61,866 bases of DNA from Sphaerisporangium melleum. Its GTDB lineage: Bacteria > Actinomycetota > Actinomycetes > Streptosporangiales > Streptosporangiaceae. The stretch spans positions 262-62,127 of the forward strand of contig NZ_BMNT01000024.1 of assembly GCF_014646695.1 (NCBI RefSeq), given 5' to 3'. Shown piece after piece: positions 58,664-61,866 of this stretch. The notes below the pieces were generated by a model that saw nothing but the letters and a program-made list of their open reading frames with translations, was not told where the DNA came from and made no database searches. Every line of letters starts with the position of its first letter. Position 1 is the stretch's first letter. The position numbers were made by a program, and so were the translations under genes.

Positions 58664-58680
58664 GTGGACAGTGTGCCCAC
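58664..58680. promoter_or_regulatory. TetR operator copy C
   Basis: GTGGACAGTGTGCCCAC, one base different from copy B and 23 bp from it, immediately before the tetR -10 element. Confidence 0.7.
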
Positions 58681-58681
58681 A

Positions 58682-58687
58682 TAGACT
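58682..58687 (+). promoter_or_regulatory. Leaderless -10 element (TAGACT) of tetR
   Basis: TAGACT is followed by 6 nt and ATG 58694. Operator copy C ends 1 bp before it. Confidence 0.5.
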
Positions 58688-58693
58688 GGGTGT

Positions 58694-59245
58694 ATGGAGA
58701 GAGCCGACGCCGCGCGCAACCGCGCACGGATCCTCGAGGCGGCCGCGGTGCTGTTCGCCGAGCGGTCCCCGCAGGACGTGACGATGGACGACATCGCCAA
58801 GAAGGCCGGGGTGGGCCGGGGCACCCTCTACCGCCGCTACCCCGACCGCGCGTCCATCGCCGTGGCACTGCTCGATGAGCACGAGCGGGACCTGCAAGAA
58901 CGCCTACTGCGCGGCGAGCCGCCTCTGGGCCCGGGGGCGCCGCCCGCCGAGCGGCTGGCCGCCTTCTACGCCGCCATGGTGCGCCTGCTGGAGGACCATT
59001 CCCATCTGGTGCTCGGCTCGGAGGTCGGCCGCTCCCGCTTCGAGACGGGCGCCTACGGCTTCTGGCGCGCCCACGTGCGCGCGCTGCTCACCGCCGCGGG
59101 CACGCCCGGCGCGGACGCGCTGGTCGATGTCCTGCTCGCCCCCCTGGCCTGCGAGGTGTACGACTACCAGCGCCAGGTGCTCGGCCTGGACCCGGAACAG
59201 ATCACTCAAGCGCTGGCCGGACTCACGAGAATCCTGGATCGGTGA
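58694..59245 (+). CDS. TetR/AcrR-family repressor of the azoR-SMR operon
   Basis: 183 residues: helix-turn-helix ADAARNRARILEAAAVLFAERSPQDVTMDDIAKKAGVGRGTLYRRYPDRASI, then a helical ligand domain with a TetR_C-like end. ATG 58694 is leaderless-type (TAGACT 6 nt upstream). Three copies of its probable 17-bp operator fill the space to the divergent azoR-SMR operon, so it probably represses both itself and that operon until a quinone or cationic drug binds. Confidence 0.92.
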   Translation: MERADAARNRARILEAAAVLFAERSPQDVTMDDIAKKAGVGRGTLYRRYPDRASIAVALLDEHERDLQERLLRGEPPLGPGAPPAERLAAFYAAMVRLLEDHSHLVLGSEVGRSRFETGAYGFWRAHVRALLTAAGTPGADALVDVLLAPLACEVYDYQRQVLGLDPEQITQALAGLTRILDR

Positions 59246-59363
59246 CACGTGCGGAGCAGCCGGAGCCGAGCCCAAGGGCATGGCCTCCCTCCCGAAGCGG
59301 ACCCGCACCCTGTTCTGCGCCGGTGAGGAGATCAGAGCGCGGCGGTCCGGGTCCTGCAAGGCG

Positions 59364-60458
59364 TCAGGAGCCGTTCTTGCCGCGGTTCGCGGTCTCGGCC
59401 GCCTCGTGGGCGGCCGGGTCGGTGGTCAGGCCGGTGAGGGGGTCCGGGGTGGGGGAGCCGGGGCCGATGCCACGCGGGCCGGTGTCCTCGGCGTCGGCGA
59501 TGGCCGCCTCGGCGGCCTTCTGGGCCTGCTCGGCCTCGTTCTGCGCCGCCGTCTTGCCCTCGGTGACCTCGCGGCTCGCGACCCGGGGCAGCGCCTCGGT
59601 GAACGCCTTGGAGACCCCGGACAGCGCCGAGGTGACCTCGCTCGGGATCACCCAGAACGTGTTGCCCTGGCCCTGCGCGAGCTGCGGGAGGACCTGGAGG
59701 TACTGATAGGCGAGCAGCTTGGGGTCGGGGTCGTTGCGGTGGACCGCCTGGAACACCTCGTCGATGGCCTGTGACTGACCCTCGGCCTTCAGGATCGCCG
59801 CGGTGCGCTCGCCCTCAGCGCGCAGGATGGCGCTCTGCTTGTCGCCCTCGGCGGTGAGGATCTGCGACTGGCGGGTGCCCTCGGCGGTCAGGATGGCGGC
59901 GCGCTTGTCCCGCTCGGCGCGCATCTGCTTCTCCATCGCCTCCTTGATCGTCATCGGCGGGTCGATGGCCTTGATCTCGACGCGGTTGACCCGGATGCCC
60001 CACTTGCCGGTGGCGTCGTCCAGTACGCCGCGCAACTGGCTGTTGATCGTGTCGCGCGAGGTCAGGGTCTTCTCCAGGTCCATGCCGCCGACGACGTTAC
60101 GCAGGGTCGTGACCGTGAGCTGCTCCACGCCCTGGATGAAGTTCGCGATCTCGTACTCCGCGGCCCGCGGGTCGGTGACCTGGAAGTACAGCACGGTGTC
60201 GATGTCGACGACGAGGTTGTCCTCGGTGATGACCGGCTGCGGCTTGAACGAGACCACCTGCTCGCGCAGGTCGAGGAGCGGCCGGACGCGGTCCACGAAG
60301 GGGATCACGAAGTTCAGGCCGGGCCCGAGCGTGCGCGAGTAGCGGCCGAGGCGTTCGACGTTGCCCGCCCTGGCCTGGGGGACGATGCGCACCGCTCGCA
60401 GGACGGTGAACACCACGAACAGGGCGATGACGAGCCCGGCGATCAGAGCGGCGTCCAT
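59364..60458 (-). CDS. SPFH/stomatin-like membrane protein (QmcA type)
   Basis: 364 residues. N-terminal membrane helix 4-24, then the SPFH/band 7 domain (28-190: VPQARAGNVERLGRYSRTLGPGLNFVIPFVDRV; VDIDTVLYFQVTDPRAAEYEI; RNVVGGMDLEKTL). A charged coiled-coil follows with repeated (S/A)ILxAEG units, then an NTFWVIPSEV segment and a disordered tail. Such proteins form membrane rings with NfeD-type partners. ATG 60458 lies only 3 nt after the NfeD stop. Cell role unknown; flotillin-like microdomain or protease partner. Confidence 0.92.
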   Translation of the reverse strand: MDAALIAGLVIALFVVFTVLRAVRIVPQARAGNVERLGRYSRTLGPGLNFVIPFVDRVRPLLDLREQVVSFKPQPVITEDNLVVDIDTVLYFQVTDPRAAEYEIANFIQGVEQLTVTTLRNVVGGMDLEKTLTSRDTINSQLRGVLDDATGKWGIRVNRVEIKAIDPPMTIKEAMEKQMRAERDKRAAILTAEGTRQSQILTAEGDKQSAILRAEGERTAAILKAEGQSQAIDEVFQAVHRNDPDPKLLAYQYLQVLPQLAQGQGNTFWVIPSEVTSALSGVSKAFTEALPRVASREVTEGKTAAQNEAEQAQKAAEAAIADAEDTGPRGIGPGSPTPDPLTGLTTDPAAHEAAETANRGKNGS

Positions 60459-60461
60459 GCT

Positions 60462-60893
60462 TCACTCCCGGGGATAGACGAGGGCGGTCGCGCCCTCGAT
60501 TCCGATCACGTCCACGGTGGCGCCCGCCGGGATCACCAACGTCTCGTCGTAGGCGCGGGCCGACCACTCTTCCCCACCGATGCGCACGCGTCCCTGCATC
60601 CCGGTCACCTCGTGGGTGACGTAGGCCGGCTTGCCGACGAGGGCGGAGACGCCGAACCGCTGCGGCGGAGGCTGCGCGATGTGGCGCTGGGCGATGGGGC
60701 GGAGGAGCACCAGGGCCGAGACGGAGCTCAGCACGAAGACCGCGAGCTGGATGCCGGTGGGGAGGCCGATCGCCGCCACGACGGCCGTCAGCAGGGCCGC
60801 GGCGCCGAGCAGGCCGAGCGCCGCGGTGAGCGTGAAAAGCTCGGCCACTCCGAGCACCGCCGCCAGTATCAACCAGAGAATCCACGAGTCCAT
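60462..60893 (-). CDS. NfeD-like short membrane protein
   Basis: 143 residues, the NfeD1b short form without protease. Two or three membrane helices (5-75) precede the OB-fold beta-barrel (about 80-143, GKPAYVTHEVTGMQGRVRIGGEEWSARAYDETLVIPAGATVDVIGIEGATALVYP). It is the usual partner of the SPFH protein encoded 3 nt downstream. GGAGG at about 10 nt precedes ATG 60893. Confidence 0.93.
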   Translation of the reverse strand: MDSWILWLILAAVLGVAELFTLTAALGLLGAAALLTAVVAAIGLPTGIQLAVFVLSSVSALVLLRPIAQRHIAQPPPQRFGVSALVGKPAYVTHEVTGMQGRVRIGGEEWSARAYDETLVIPAGATVDVIGIEGATALVYPRE

Positions 60894-61035
60894 AAGCCCC
60901 GGCCCTCCTATAAGTGAGAACGCGTTGCGGGCTCCGGTGGTTCCACAGATCCCCCCTTATACGGAATTTTCTTCCACCCGCCGCGGGGCACGCCTCCTCC
61001 CGGGCGGTGATCTCTCCAGCGGTGGACGGCGCCGG

Positions 61036-61866
61036 TCAGCGGGCGTTGGGCAGGATGGTGCCGGTCACCTCGCCGAGAGCGATGCGCGTACCGCCGGGGC
61101 CGGGAGCGGTGGCGGTGATGGTCACGGTGTCGCCGTCCTCCAGGAAGCCGCGCGACTGCCCGTCGGACAGCTTGACCGGCTCCGTACCGTTCCAGGTGAT
61201 CTCCAGCAGCGAGCCGCGCTGTGACGGCTCGGCGCCGGAGACGGTGCCGCTCGCGTACAGATCGCCGGTGCGCACCGAGGCGCCGTTGACGGTCAGGTGG
61301 GCGAGCATCTGGTCCGGCGTCCAGTACATCTCCTGGTACGGCGGGGTGGACACCACGTCGCCGTTCAGGGCGACCTCCATGGTGAGGTCCAGGCCCCACG
61401 GCTCGCTGCGCCGCAGGTAGTCCAGCGGCTCCGGGTCCTGCGCCCGGCCGGGCACGCGCGCCTCCGCCAGCGCCTCCAGCGGCGTCACCCACGCCGACAC
61501 CGACGTGGCGAACGACTTGCCGAGGAACGGCCCGAGCGGCACGTACTCCCACGCCTGGATGTCGCGGGCGCTCCAGTCGTTGACGAGCACCACGCCGAAG
61601 ACGTGTTCGGCGAAGTCGCCCGCGTTCTCGCCCAGGCGCGTCGGCGTCCCGAGCACGAACCCCAGCTCGGCCTCGATATCCAGCTTCGCGGTCGGGGCCA
61701 GCACGGGCTCGCCGCCGGGCGCTTCGACCCGCTGTCCGCGCGGGCGGACGATCGGCGTGCCGGACACCACGACGGTGCCCGACCGGCCGTGGTAGCCGAC
61801 CGGGAGGTGCCGCCAGTTCGGCATCAGCGGCTCGCCCCCGGGCCGGAACATGCGGCCGACGTTGCT
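61036..61866 (-). CDS. fahA: Fumarylacetoacetase, N-terminus cut by window edge
   Basis: 276 codons of the C-terminal catalytic part of fumarylacetoacetase (last step of tyrosine/homogentisate degradation). The frame is open to the window's right edge (SNVGRMFRPGGEPLMPNWRHLPVGYHGRSGT). Active-site and metal ligands are visible in LDIEAELGFVLG and VLVNDWSARDIQAWEYVPLGPFLGKSF, with YRRSEPWGLDL-like and GDLYASGTVSG segments later. The N-terminal domain (about 120 residues) lies outside. No linked homogentisate genes are inside the window. Confidence 0.95.
   Translation of the reverse strand, partial: SNVGRMFRPGGEPLMPNWRHLPVGYHGRSGTVVVSGTPIVRPRGQRVEAPGGEPVLAPTAKLDIEAELGFVLGTPTRLGENAGDFAEHVFGVVLVNDWSARDIQAWEYVPLGPFLGKSFATSVSAWVTPLEALAEARVPGRAQDPEPLDYLRRSEPWGLDLTMEVALNGDVVSTPPYQEMYWTPDQMLAHLTVNGASVRTGDLYASGTVSGAEPSQRGSLLEITWNGTEPVKLSDGQSRGFLEDGDTVTITATAPGPGGTRIALGEVTGTILPNAR

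Overview
The window is very GC-rich actinobacterial chromosome, with GC-saturated third codon positions, many GTG starts and 4-bp start/stop overlaps. The best guess is a spore-forming actinomycete of the Streptosporangiales type (Nonomuraea/Streptosporangium-like). That placement rests on gene content and protein style, since no rRNA or other marker lies in the window. I see no prophage, IS element, CRISPR array or complete tRNA.

Layout. 1-1.8 kb: a GlxA-type AraC regulator (5' end probably cut) and a small secreted protein, with a perfect 24-bp palindrome between them. 1.8-11.7 kb: a HelD/HelR-like RNA polymerase-recycling ATPase, a small membrane protein, XPB helicase, a DUF4190 protein, a helicase-associated/WYL-like protein and an HAAS-like membrane protein. 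11.6-20.4 kb: TetR, HAD hydrolase, CspB, an MFS-like protein, DUF3027, a sacsin/Hsp90-type ATPase and DUF2530. From memory, much of 4.7-20.4 kb resembles the conserved block M. tuberculosis Rv0861c-Rv0882, so it is probably ancestral core. 20.6-38 kb is accessory: purine permease, PadR/FAD-monooxygenase operon, orphan XRE antitoxin-like protein, SpoIIE-type phosphatase, AraC/VOC pair, secreted CBM2 protein, TetR with a divergent peroxiredoxin-like gene, two MFS exporters (one with MarR), ThpR, a 27-aa membrane peptide, an aldo/keto reductase, a secreted propeller-like protein and a conserved 153-aa protein under an SOS-box-like dyad.

38-53 kb: L-2-hydroxyglutarate oxidase, then two closely related OmpR-type two-component systems. 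They flank a B12-independent methionine synthase-like gene and a MacAB-type locus: two divergent HlyD/MacA adaptors, an ABC ATPase, an FtsX/MacB permease, a DUF5666 protein and a lipoprotein with duplicated Cys motifs. This is the best candidate for a poorly described system. One adaptor has a linker of about 410 low-complexity residues in its hairpin, and one kinase has a 68-residue insertion in its ATP lid.

53-61.9 kb: two coupled dynamin-like/YfjP-like GTPases, a tRNA-like 3' fragment, a DIP1984 protein, an azoreductase-SMR operon facing a TetR gene across three copies of a 17-bp operator, an SPFH-NfeD pair, and fumarylacetoacetase cut by the right edge.

Many genes lack a Shine-Dalgarno sequence and instead carry a TANNNT hexamer 6-7 nt before the start codon, the signature of leaderless transcription. 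Several of these promoters are overlapped by palindromic operators, so the regulatory wiring of several small operons can be read from sequence.
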